The notes under the pieces: model-generated
The model's input: only the letters and a program-made list of their open reading frames with translations
Databases searched by the model: none
Told to the model about the DNA's origin: nothing
Source: Brachyspira pilosicoli
GTDB taxonomy: Bacteria > Spirochaetota > Brachyspiria > Brachyspirales > Brachyspiraceae
Reading direction: 5' to 3'
Assembly (NCBI RefSeq): GCF_008016535.1
Contig: NZ_SAXY01000040.1
Coordinates: forward strand, 22,085-86,084
Length of the DNA: 64,000 nucleotides
Program-made: the position numbers and the translations under genes
Shown: in pieces, positions 9,601-16,934 of the stretch
Numbering within the stretch: position 1 is the first letter of the stretch
How the letters are laid out: every line of letters starts with the position of its first letter

Positions 9601-10992
9601 GATGAAGCAGAAGAACTAATAATAGATGACAACATTTTAATAGGTGATGACGAAACTGAAGAACTAACAATAGATGACAATACTCTAATAGGCGATGATG
9701 AAATAGAAGAAAATATAGATGATAAAGAAGAAGTAGTAATAGATGATAATACTTTAATAGGCGATGACGAAACTGATACTAAAATAGACGACAACATTTT
9801 AATAGGCGATGATGAAACTGATACTAAAATAGACGATAACATTTTAATAGGCGATGATGAAGCAGAAGAACTAATAATAGATGACAACATTTTAATAGGT
9901 GATGACGAGACAGAAGAAACTAAAATTGATGATAATACTCTAATAGGCGATGATGAAATAGAAGAAGCTAAAATAGATGACAACACTCTAATAGGCGATG
10001 ATGAGACAGAACAAAATAAAATTGATGATAATACTCTAATAGGCGATGACGAAACAGATACTAAAATAGAAGACAACATTTTAATAGGTGATGACGAGAC
10101 AGAAGAAACTAAAATTGATGATAATACTCTAATAGGCGATGACGAAACTGATACTAAAATAGAAGACAACATTTTAATAGGTGATGATGAGACAGAAGAA
10201 ACTAAAATTGATGATAATACTCTAATAGGCGATGATGAAATAGAAGAAGCTAAAATAGATGACAACACTCTAATAGGCGATGATGAAATAGAAGAAAATA
10301 TAGATGATAAAGAAGAAGTAGTAATAGATGATAATACTTTAATAGGCAATGATGAAGAATTAGAAGAAATTGTTGAAAATAATTTAGAAAAATTAAATGA
10401 AATTATGGAATTAAATGCTGTTAACAAAATAAAAGATTCCGATTTAAGTATTATGGAACGTCTTATATCAGGACAAAGTGATGAAGATGGTCATGAACTT
10501 ATACATATAGATAATAAAAAGAGTAATAATACTAATAAGAAATCTGTTGAAGAATATGATGAAACAGATAAACTTCTAACAAAGGAAAATATAATGGCTG
10601 AAGAAAAAGAATTATATGAAACAGAAAAAAATAATATAGAAACAAATGTAAAAGTGGAAGATGAATTTAGCCTTAATGAAGATATAGATAAAAAAGAAAA
10701 TACAGAATACAATCCAAATGAAGATTTTGACGGAGAAATAAGTCAATTAGATTTAGATTTTGCTATAAAGATGTTTGAAGCTGAAGAAAATAGCAATAAT
10801 AATAATAATGAAATGACATATTGCGGCAAAAATGATCTTTTACTTTCAGAAAGTGAAATGAATAAATTTAAAAAACTATTCTCATACTTCAAAAAAATAC
10901 TAGAAAAGATGCCAGCTGAATATTTAAAAGATTTTTCTAAAACAGAGTTTTATGATCTTTACTCATCTTTAAGCAGAAAATTTGACGATTAA
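6634..10992 (+). CDS. Very large acidic tandem-repeat protein, unknown function
   Basis: It begins at TTG, with GGGAG 6 bases upstream. The protein (1,452 aa) is dominated by Glu, Asp, Asn and Ile and has no signal peptide or membrane segment. Repeat families in order: three copies of a unit with YTEEENRAYNEIESN and ISEDDLNAI; a duplicated 136-residue block; several ELTDEEINMYKNYIE units; four 33-residue charged units containing ESNDFLAKLK; and 16 copies of DDNTLIGDDE. The C-terminal 60 residues look globular (LSESEMNKFKKLFSYFKK). It is probably largely disordered apart from short helices. The adjacent SLBB gene suggests a shared envelope or scaffold role, which is inference. The 3' end overlaps pyrR by 4 bases, tail to tail. 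Confidence 0.8.
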   Translation: MKLNNSNIFDDNNDISLDEYDIDSLIDKNIEINENNFPTVAIGIESPTIHSSIIDDNITSTADENIEAENNNQETVDAYTEEENQAYNEIESNVGISEDDLNAISDVDDFNLESHFQSVNNDETISAYTEEENRAYNEIESNIGISEDELNAIGSVDDFNLESFFADSASNSIEENNITETNTINSEESIDTDESFEENNITDNDINNESIEAYTEEENRAYNEIESNVGISEDDLNAINDVDDFNLESFFANSEINTEEASNNNTEENIINNEDTAADESSENNSLENETSVVEIVEENNNINDESTEDNTYTIEENDNNTFETTVNDEINNVLNNYLESESYESNIDLENTETKENIDDSSVNNEIDNEVIDELEKLDDLVEDLENAEDIENNNNDIADIVSQGLAEIENLEYAESNALENDNDVVEIVEEDNNINENNENIEDNTDNIIEENDNTFETTVNDEINNVLNNYLESESYESNIDLENTETKENIDDSSVNNEIDNEVIDELEKLDDLVENLENTEDIENNNNDIADIVSQGLAEIENIEYAENNVLENDDDVVEIVEENNNINNNDNIEDNTDNIIEENIHNIDVPDIDDVDYIDESNYINENNNQDDIIELSGNELDLITKDENIEYKYINNNNKEYDMNKIKKDIEELEIYELSDEENNIYNNQILDESNNEAYELTDEEVNMYKDYIENNELEDNELSNEEIDMYKSYIEGKEYINTSENIDNSKDINKEDINELTDEEINMYKNYIDKDESEIDYLTDEEELMYKAYIENNSSDNSAEEIITTNNLSNTSDTEEINNNVELVQDIQERTKIIIEEAKKEEQAKEEEKESNDFLAKLKKMNEEYKKEEEDKKEEQTKEEEKESNDFLAKLKQMNEEYKKEEEDKKEEQTKEEEKESNDFLAKLKKMNEEYKKEEEDKKEEQAKEEEKESNDFLAKLKQMNAEYIEEEEKKNEKLIKKKVENIDESAIDDNTLIGDDEAEELIIDDNILIGDDETEELTIDDNTLIGDDEIEENIDDKEEVVIDDNTLIGDDETDTKIDDNILIGDDETDTKIDDNILIGDDEAEELIIDDNILIGDDETEETKIDDNTLIGDDEIEEAKIDDNTLIGDDETEQNKIDDNTLIGDDETDTKIEDNILIGDDETEETKIDDNTLIGDDETDTKIEDNILIGDDETEETKIDDNTLIGDDEIEEAKIDDNTLIGDDEIEENIDDKEEVVIDDNTLIGNDEELEEIVENNLEKLNEIMELNAVNKIKDSDLSIMERLISGQSDEDGHELIHIDNKKSNNTNKKSVEEYDETDKLLTKENIMAEEKELYETEKNNIETNVKVEDEFSLNEDIDKKENTEYNPNEDFDGEISQLDLDFAIKMFEAEENSNNNNNEMTYCGKNDLLLSESEMNKFKKLFSYFKKILEKMPAEYLKDFSKTEFYDLYSSLSRKFDD
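7597..8400 (+). repeat. Tandem duplication with 408-base period inside the acidic repeat gene
   Basis: Two nearly identical blocks begin around 7600 and 8008 (for example GAAACCACTG at 7603 and 8011). The period is 408 bases, or 136 codons, so the frame is kept. The first copies are almost unchanged at the DNA level, pointing to recent duplication. Confidence 0.8.
9130..9515 (+). repeat. Four 99-base repeats (33-residue Lys/Glu-rich unit)
   Basis: Units start near 9142, 9241, 9340 and 9439 and code for KEEEKESNDFLAKLK followed by a charged YKKEEEDKKEEQ stretch. The period is exactly 99 bases. The unit looks like a single charged alpha-helix or coiled coil. Confidence 0.85.
9577..10359 (+). 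repeat. 16 copies of the DDN-T/I-LIGDDE repeat
   Basis: Sixteen units of DDNTLIGDDE or DDNILIGDDE are joined by variable 3-12 residue spacers such as TEETKI and AEELII; two begin with EDN and the last reads IGNDE. Higher-order arrangement repeats too (the IEENIDDKEEVVI spacer occurs twice), indicating unequal recombination within the array. Confidence 0.9.
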
Positions 10993-11516
10993 GCCTTATC
11001 TTTAAGTAAAACTATATCCTCGCCTTCTAATTCTTTCATTCTTACAGATATATACTGATCAGCAGGAACATTTAATGCAAGTCCAACATAATTTGCAGAT
11101 ATAGGAAGCTCTCTTCCAAATCTATCAACTAATACAAGTAAAACAACTCTTTGAGGTCTGCCATATTCAAATAAAGCATTTAAAGCAGCTCTAATAGTTC
11201 TGCCTGTATAAAGTACATCATCTACAAGAAGAACAGTTTTTCCTGTAATATCAAAAGGTATGTCAGTTTCTTTAATTTCAGGGAATTCTGATAAAGTAGA
11301 TAAATCATCTCTATAGAGGTTAATATCAATAGCACCTATAGGTATATCTATATTTATTTTCTCTTCTATAAGTTTTTTAAGTCTTACAGCCAAATAATCG
11401 CCTCTTCTTCTTATACCCACAATAGAAAGTTTATCCATATTTTCTTTCTCAATTACTTCAGCAGCAAGTCTTGGAAGTACTTTTTCATAATCTTCAGCTT
11501 TTAATAAAACTCTCAT
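10989..11516 (-). CDS. pyrR: PyrR: pyrimidine operon regulator / uracil phosphoribosyltransferase
   Basis: The 175-residue protein begins MRVLLKAEDYEKV; the ATG has GGGG as SD, while an in-frame upstream extension has none. The PRPP-binding loop VLLVDDVLYTGRT is intact, and IVGIRRRGDYLA fits the PyrR N-terminal half. PyrR proteins bind pyr mRNA leaders in response to UMP and also have weak uracil phosphoribosyltransferase activity. Which pyr genes it would regulate here cannot be seen; none lie in the window. The gene has its own promoter and converges on the acidic repeat gene with a 4-base overlap of the stop codons. Confidence 0.92.
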   Translation of the reverse strand: MRVLLKAEDYEKVLPRLAAEVIEKENMDKLSIVGIRRRGDYLAVRLKKLIEEKINIDIPIGAIDINLYRDDLSTLSEFPEIKETDIPFDITGKTVLLVDDVLYTGRTIRAALNALFEYGRPQRVVLLVLVDRFGRELPISANYVGLALNVPADQYISVRMKELEGEDIVLLKDKA

Positions 11517-11559
11517 CAATATAACCCCTTTATTTATCTTTGTTAAAAACACACTTTTG

Positions 11560-11587
11560 ATTATAATATTAAAGTAAAAAAAATCAA
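11560..11587 (-). promoter_or_regulatory. Promoter of pyrR
   Basis: TTGATT (11587-11582) and TATAAT (11565-11560) on the minus strand with a 16-base spacer, about 45 bases upstream of the ATG. Confidence 0.6.
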
Positions 11588-11687
11588 TATAATAATTTTT
11601 ACATTTTACAAAAAAAAATATGTTAAGTATTTTTTTAGTTTACCGATTTTTAATGTAGATACAGTAATAACAAAGTTAACATAAGAG

Positions 11688-11715
11688 TTGATTATTTATT
11701 TTACTGTTATATAAT
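11688..11715 (+). promoter_or_regulatory. Promoter of fliL-fliM-fliN
   Basis: TTGATT (11688-11693) and TATAAT (11710-11715) are separated by 16 bases, 39 bases before the fliL ATG. This looks like a housekeeping sigma-70 promoter; no sigma-28 motif is visible in the gap. Confidence 0.6.
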
Positions 11716-11754
11716 ATTGAAAACAAACATATTAATTTAAGCGAGGAAATTTAT

Positions 11755-12300
11755 ATGGCAGAAGAAGAAAACTTAGAATTAGAAGAAGGCGAAGAAGAGG
11801 AACAAAACGAAGCTCCAGCAAAGAAAAAATTCACTTTAAGCCCGATGATAATAAAAATACTAATGATAGCAGCTGCCATTTTAGTAGTTGCTTTAATATC
11901 TGGACTTATAGCATTTTTTGTTTCTAAGAGCGTAGGAAGAGCAGCAGGAGTAAATGCTGGTGTGGTAGACGGAATGATTAAACAGCCGCCTCCAACATAT
12001 TTCCCTATTACTCCAGAGTTTAATGTTAATACTGCTGATATGGATGTTGCAAGATTTGTAAGAGTAAGCATAGTATTGACTTACACTGCTAATGTTAAGC
12101 AATTAGCAGTAGAACTTCCAGAAAGAGGATATATGATAAGAGATAGAATATATTCTTTGATAAGTTCTTATACTTATGACCAATTAAGAACTAATGAAGG
12201 AAGAGAGCAACTAAAAGCTGATATTAAACGTGAAATAAACAGTATGTTAAAAAATGGACAAATAGATGATATATTATTTGATAGTTTCTTGTTGAGTTAA
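11755..12300 (+). CDS. fliL: Flagellar basal body-associated protein FliL
   Basis: The 181-residue inner-membrane protein associates with the flagellar stator and supports motor torque. A short acidic cytoplasmic tail (Glu-rich, residues 3-20) is followed by one membrane helix (about 31-56) and a periplasmic domain with DVARFVRVSIVLTY and the C-terminal ADIKREINSMLKNGQI segment typical of FliL. The start has GAGGAA at SD distance. It leads a three-gene operon: fliM starts 30 bases downstream. Confidence 0.93.
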   Translation: MAEEENLELEEGEEEEQNEAPAKKKFTLSPMIIKILMIAAAILVVALISGLIAFFVSKSVGRAAGVNAGVVDGMIKQPPPTYFPITPEFNVNTADMDVARFVRVSIVLTYTANVKQLAVELPERGYMIRDRIYSLISSYTYDQLRTNEGREQLKADIKREINSMLKNGQIDDILFDSFLLS

Positions 12301-12330
12301 TGAGTTAAAATAAAGTATAAGGATAATAGT

Positions 12331-13362
12331 ATGACAGAAGTATTGTCACAAAGTGAAATAGACGCATTATTAAGTGCTATATCATCTGGCGAAGTGTTAG
12401 ATAATATTGATACCAAACATGTAGAAGTAGAGCATAGAAAGATTAAGATTTATGACTTTAAGCGTCCTGACAAATTCTCTAAAGACCAGATAAGAACGCT
12501 TCAAATGATGCATGAAAACTTTGCACGTGTTACTACAACTTCATTATCAGCTCAATTAAGAACTTTAGTAGGTATACACGTAGCAAGTGTAGATCAGCTT
12601 ACTTATGAAGAGTTTATAAGAAGTGTAAGTAATCCATCTACTTTGGCCATTGTGAGTATGGACCCTTTGAAAGGAAGTTCTATTTTAGAGATTGACCCAT
12701 CTATTACTTTTACTATTATAGATAGGTTGTTTGGCGGAGCTGGAGAGAGTCCTAAAAACTTAAATAGAGAATTAACAGATATTGAGTTGTCTGTTATGGA
12801 AGGTATTATAGTAAGAATATTAGGTAACTTAAGAGAGGCTTGGTCTCAGGTGATAGACTTAAGACCGCGTTTGGGTTCTATAGAAACTAACCCACAGTTT
12901 GCTCAAATGGTTAGCCCTAATGACATGGTTGTACTTATTACTTTAGAGACAAAGGTTGCTGATGTTGAAGGTATGATGAACTTTTGTATACCTTATATCA
13001 CTATTGAGCCTATACTTTCTAAATTCTCTGCTCAATATTGGTATGCTTCTGTAAGAAGAGGAAGTACTAGTGAAAACTTAAAAATTATTAAAGAAAAATT
13101 ACAAAATATATATGTTGAAACTTCGGCTGAACTTGGTTCTATACAATTACCATTATCAGACATTCTTAATTTGCAAAAGGGTGATGTTGTTAAGTTTACA
13201 GAAACTAAGATTACTGACCCTGTGATATTCAAGATTGGCACTATGAAGAAATTCTTATGCCGTCCGGGTATATCTGGAAGCAGAATGGCTGTACAGCTTA
13301 CTGGTGTTATGGATGGAGAAACTGATATCACCGAAGATGATTTATTAAAAGAGGAGGATTAA
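12331..13362 (+). CDS. fliM: Flagellar motor switch protein FliM
   Basis: The 343-residue C-ring protein receives phospho-CheY and sets rotation direction. The N-terminal CheY-binding motif LSQSEIDALLSAI (residues 5-17) is intact. The middle CheC-like domain has LFGGAGESPKNLNRELTDIE, and the C-terminal SpoA domain has LPLSDILNLQKGDVV. Length is standard. It lies between fliL and fliN; the fliN start is 4 bases after the fliM stop and uses the GGAGG at the fliM 3' end, implying coupled translation. Confidence 0.96.
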   Translation: MTEVLSQSEIDALLSAISSGEVLDNIDTKHVEVEHRKIKIYDFKRPDKFSKDQIRTLQMMHENFARVTTTSLSAQLRTLVGIHVASVDQLTYEEFIRSVSNPSTLAIVSMDPLKGSSILEIDPSITFTIIDRLFGGAGESPKNLNRELTDIELSVMEGIIVRILGNLREAWSQVIDLRPRLGSIETNPQFAQMVSPNDMVVLITLETKVADVEGMMNFCIPYITIEPILSKFSAQYWYASVRRGSTSENLKIIKEKLQNIYVETSAELGSIQLPLSDILNLQKGDVVKFTETKITDPVIFKIGTMKKFLCRPGISGSRMAVQLTGVMDGETDITEDDLLKEED

Positions 13363-13366
13363 GGTT

Positions 13367-14413
13367 ATGATGAGTGACGGTGCATTATCTCAAGATGAAA
13401 TAGAAGCTTTGCTTAAAGGAAGTGAAGAGGCTTTTGGCGGCACTGATAGTGCTTCAGCATCTGCTGGAAACGGCAATAATGTAGATAAGCAGCTTTTCAA
13501 TGAAGCAGCGAAAATCATAGCAGATAATCAAGCTTATTCATTATCTTCTATTTCTACAAAGACTGTGTCCATCACAAATATTACTACAACTGTTGGAGAT
13601 GTAAGTAATTTGCATCAAATGCTTTCTGGTAAAGTAATAGAGGCAAAAGTATCATACACTGGCTCAGCTAATGGTAATGTTTATTATTTTATGGATGAAA
13701 AAGAGGCTTTAACTATAGCTTCTCTTATGACTGGTCAGGCTGAAACAGATTTAAATGATATGGTAGCTCAAGTATTAAAAGAAGCTTTCTCTCAAATGAT
13801 TGGTGTTTCTGATAGTGCTTTAACTTCTAAGTTTGGAGGAAACTTTACTAATGCTCCTGTAGAAACTAGCGTATTAGATGATGCTGCTTCTATAAATATT
13901 GCTGGACCTTTAGCTATAGTAAATGCATCTCTAAGTATAGATGGAGAAATAGATAACGCTCCTTATATATTTGCTTTTGAATTGCCTGTTTTACAAGCTA
14001 TTTTAGCAAATGCTTCAAAAACTGCTTCTAATGCAAATGCTTCGGCTGCAAACAGTAATAATAATGCTCAAGCTAATGATGCCACTAAACAACTTGGCGT
14101 ACAACATGCTGAATTTAATTCTTTAATGCCTGCTTCTGATGTTCAAGGTACTGGTAACATCGGTCTGCTTATGGACGTTACTATGAATATGACTGTTGAA
14201 CTTGGAAGAGCTACTATGACTATTAAAGATATTTTAGGTCTTGGTGAAGGTTCTATAATTGAGCTTCAAAAGTTAGCTGGTGAGCCTGTGGATTTGCTTG
14301 TTAATGGAAAATTAATCGCTAAGGGTGAGGTTGTAGTTATTGATGAAAACTTCGGTGTTCGTGTAACTGATATTATTAGCCCTATGGACAGATTAAGAAA
14401 AAAATCTAAATAA
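13367..14413 (+). CDS. fliN: Flagellar motor switch protein FliN/FliY
   Basis: At 348 residues this is much longer than enterobacterial FliN and has the three-part FliY layout: an N-terminal FliM-like peptide (LSQDEIEALLKGSEEAF), a middle CheC-like region (about 60-215), an Asn/Ala-rich linker, and a C-terminal SpoA/FliN domain with VELGRATMTIKDILGLGEGS. The CheC/FliY phosphatase signature (E-x2-N) is not clearly kept near DLNDMVAQVL, so phosphatase activity is doubtful. ATG ATG occurs at the start; either may be used. A strong terminator follows, so fliO/P/Q/R are not downstream here. Confidence 0.93.
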   Translation: MMSDGALSQDEIEALLKGSEEAFGGTDSASASAGNGNNVDKQLFNEAAKIIADNQAYSLSSISTKTVSITNITTTVGDVSNLHQMLSGKVIEAKVSYTGSANGNVYYFMDEKEALTIASLMTGQAETDLNDMVAQVLKEAFSQMIGVSDSALTSKFGGNFTNAPVETSVLDDAASINIAGPLAIVNASLSIDGEIDNAPYIFAFELPVLQAILANASKTASNANASAANSNNNAQANDATKQLGVQHAEFNSLMPASDVQGTGNIGLLMDVTMNMTVELGRATMTIKDILGLGEGSIIELQKLAGEPVDLLVNGKLIAKGEVVVIDENFGVRVTDIISPMDRLRKKSK

Positions 14414-14450
14414 GAGATAAGATTTAATTAAACATAAATACCTTTTTTAT

Positions 14451-14480
14451 AACGGAGTTTTTAAAGCTCCGTTTTTTATT
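14451..14480 (+). terminator. Rho-independent terminator after fliN
   Basis: A stem ACGGAG / CTCCGT extended by T-A pairs is followed by six T residues (14472-14477), 38 bases after the fliN stop. Confidence 0.9.
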
Positions 14481-14576
14481 TTTAAAGTATATCTAAACGA
14501 GTATGTTTTGTTGTATATATTTTTAGCTTTGTATATTTGGAATATGTATTAATATAAAATAATACCAACATTTTAA

Positions 14577-14830
14577 GCTAAGAAATGCAGTCTTTTTGCT
14601 TCTTTGGGTCGCTACCACAGGCACTTCCTTCGGTCGCAAAAGAAGTGGGGTGCTGCACGGTGTGTACTTCGTTAAGGGCAAAGCCCTGCAAATAATTAAA
14701 ATAAGAAAGTTAATAATTATTAGTGTATATTAAAACTATTATTTTCTATCAATTTTTTGTTGTTCTTTTTCCCGCAGCAAAAAGAACCAAAAAAAATATA
14801 TATATTGAAAAATATAGTTGTTTAGGTGTG
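14577..14830. repeat. Dispersed intergenic repeat, copy 1 (between convergent genes)
   Basis: This 254-base stretch has no gene. It contains CTTCTTTGGGTCGC, GGCACTTCCTTCGGTCGC, a 47-base block (14647-14693) that recurs exactly, reverse-complemented, at 33629-33675, a GGGCAAAGCCC stem, and a GTTCTTTTT/AAAAAGAAC hairpin at 14762-14788. Related blocks occur in at least six other gaps of the window. It is more GC-rich than its surroundings in patches. Confidence 0.8.
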
Positions 14831-14842
14831 TACCAAAAATTG

Positions 14843-15385
14843 CTATCTTCTTATTCTCACAAAATTGCTGTGTATGAAATTATCATCTATATTTAAAACT
14901 ATCAACATTCTATCTGCTTTTTTCCAATAATTCTTATCAAAAGGCATTCTAAAACCAATACGCTGACCTACTGGAAACATTACATTATAAAACTTGTCAT
15001 TGCCTGTAAAGATAAGCTCTTTATTATTATATAACGATACACTAGCTTTTAATTCTTCTATTGTATTTGAATTTGTATAATTAAAATTATTAACTTCTAT
15101 GGTAGCTACTACAACTTCATTGTTATTAGAATCTATATTATTAATTTTAGTAGTGATAGGAGCTCTAAACTTTCTAAAAAACTCTATATTATCAAATAGC
15201 CCCGCCCTATTTGCAAAGAATAATACTACTACAATAGTGAGAAATCCTCCATAAAGAAGCATAAACCATCTTTTAGAAAATACATTTGAACTTCTTGGTA
15301 TTTTAGGCATTTTTGGAGTGTGCGGAGGTTTAGTATTGTAAAACTCTAATTCTGGTTTTTTTGGGTCATATACCTCTCTTGCCAA
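14843..15385 (-). CDS. Single-pass membrane protein of unknown function
   Basis: It starts at TTG, 1 base after the nnr stop, with GAGGA upstream inside the end of nnr; there is no better start. The 180-residue product has a Pro-rich cytoplasmic N-terminus (Lys/Pro repeats near residues 8-30), one membrane helix at about 42-59 and an extracytoplasmic domain with ATIEVNNFNYTNSNT and GFRMPFDKNYWKKADRM. I do not recognise the family. It is the last gene of a three-gene operon with nnr and the HU-like/LysM protein, which suggests an envelope role for at least the outer two products. Confidence 0.65.
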   Translation of the reverse strand: MAREVYDPKKPELEFYNTKPPHTPKMPKIPRSSNVFSKRWFMLLYGGFLTIVVVLFFANRAGLFDNIEFFRKFRAPITTKINNIDSNNNEVVVATIEVNNFNYTNSNTIEELKASVSLYNNKELIFTGNDKFYNVMFPVGQRIGFRMPFDKNYWKKADRMLIVLNIDDNFIHSNFVRIRR

Positions 15386-15386
15386 T

Positions 15387-16925
15387 TTACATCATCCTCT
15401 TTAATATTTTTGATTGAAAATAAGCAACATCTTTTGCCTGAACAGAATCATTGCCTAATTTTTTGCTAGCCTCTAAAAAACTTTTTGATTGTAATATTAA
15501 TGCTAACTTTGAAGCTTCAAGCATTTTTAATTTACGTGCTAAAAAGGCTCCAACAAAACCAGCTAATACATCTCCCATTCCAGCTTTGCCCATAGAAACT
15601 GTAGGATTATAATTTATATATATATCATCATCATTCATCAAAAAACTAACAGCATCTTTTAATATTATATTAGCATTAGTGCTTTCTCTAAACTTTTTTA
15701 AAACATTATATGGATTAGTTAAGGTTTCTATATGATTAATGCCCATAAGTTTTTCAAACTCATAAATATGAGGAGTAAGTAAAAAGTTATTACCCAATTC
15801 TGATAAAGTACTTTGAAACATCAAATATAAAGCATCAGCATCAACAACTGTTGGAATATTTATTCTTTTTACTATAGAATTAATAAAAACTTCAGTTGAC
15901 ATATCTCTTCCAATACCAGAGCCTATTATACAAGCATCACTTTTATTTATATCTTCTGCAATATGTAAATCATCTGCTGTAAAATATTTATTATCATATT
16001 CCCCAACACCTATAACAACAATCTCAGGCATCTCTATCATTACAGCATTTCTAACAATTTCTAATATCGCCTTAGGAACATAAAGCCTAATGTATCCTAC
16101 CCCACTCCTATAAGCGGCCTTTGCAGATAGTATGCAAGCTCCTGTGTATTCATAACTTCCGCATACTATGGCAAGTTTTCCCTGCTCTCTCTTAGAATAA
16201 AAAGCATTTCTTACTATTTCTATATTCTCATCATAATCTATTAAATTAGCAATATAAGGAGTTTCATTTAATATACTCTCTGGAAATATTGATTTTATTA
16301 TAAATAAATCCCCAATATATTCTCTAGTATTGTATAAAAACATAATGTCTTTAGCAAAACATACAGTATAAGTTTCATCAGCCTTAAAACAACTATTAGA
16401 ACTATCATCAATCTTTGAATATAATCCAGAAGGTATGTCTATAGCTATTCTTATAATATTTAATTCATTTAACTTATCTACTAAAAGTTTTTGTATACCT
16501 CCTAATGGTCTTCTTCCCCCCGTACCAAATAATGAATCTAAAACTATATCATTTTCTTCTATCAAATCAATAGCTTCATAAACATTCTCTTCACTTCCCA
16601 AATACTTTATTTCAACATTCATAGATTTTAATATATTGAAATTAGCATAAGTGTCTTTATTAACTTTATCTAAATTACCAGTAATATAAACATTTACATT
16701 ATATCCATTTTTTATTAAATACCTAGCAACAGCAAAACCATCTCCGCCATTGCCTCCAACAGATGAAAATATATGCACAAAATGATTATCAAGTGTTTCG
16801 GCATATCTCTCATATAATAAATTAAATATATCTAAAGCTACATGCTCCATCAAAAGTATAGAAGGAATCTTTTCTATTGTTTTCTTATCTATATTTATTA
16901 CTTCTTCTGTTGTTACTACTTTCAT
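15387..16925 (-). CDS. nnr: Bifunctional NAD(P)H-hydrate epimerase / ADP-dependent dehydratase
   Basis: This 512-residue fusion repairs hydrated NAD(P)H. The N-terminal YjeF_N epimerase half (about 1-215) has SVGGNGGDGFAVARYL and AIDIPSGLY. The C-terminal ribokinase-like dehydratase half (about 225-512) has VCGSYEYTGA, GSGIGRD, VVDADALYL and the nucleotide/metal-binding GKAGMGDVLAGFVG. Length is normal for the fused form. An AAGGAT site precedes the ATG. It is the middle gene of an operon: 9 bases follow the upstream HU-like gene and 1 base precedes the downstream membrane gene. Confidence 0.94.
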   Translation of the reverse strand: MKVVTTEEVINIDKKTIEKIPSILLMEHVALDIFNLLYERYAETLDNHFVHIFSSVGGNGGDGFAVARYLIKNGYNVNVYITGNLDKVNKDTYANFNILKSMNVEIKYLGSEENVYEAIDLIEENDIVLDSLFGTGGRRPLGGIQKLLVDKLNELNIIRIAIDIPSGLYSKIDDSSNSCFKADETYTVCFAKDIMFLYNTREYIGDLFIIKSIFPESILNETPYIANLIDYDENIEIVRNAFYSKREQGKLAIVCGSYEYTGACILSAKAAYRSGVGYIRLYVPKAILEIVRNAVMIEMPEIVVIGVGEYDNKYFTADDLHIAEDINKSDACIIGSGIGRDMSTEVFINSIVKRINIPTVVDADALYLMFQSTLSELGNNFLLTPHIYEFEKLMGINHIETLTNPYNVLKKFRESTNANIILKDAVSFLMNDDDIYINYNPTVSMGKAGMGDVLAGFVGAFLARKLKMLEASKLALILQSKSFLEASKKLGNDSVQAKDVAYFQSKILKRMM

Positions 16926-16934
16926 CTGCTATCC

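Noticed and set aside
9093..10427. 444-codon open frame on the minus strand opposite the acidic repeat gene
   Set aside because: It is Ser-rich and mirrors the repeats of the sense protein; open antisense frames are expected from GAT/GAA-rich repeats. No SD or promoter supports it.
14577..14830. Intergenic repeat considered as tRNA, CRISPR or structured RNA gene
   Set aside because: No cloverleaf or anticodon arm, no regular repeat-spacer pattern; modules vary in order and orientation between gaps. I found no tRNA, rRNA or CRISPR array in the window.
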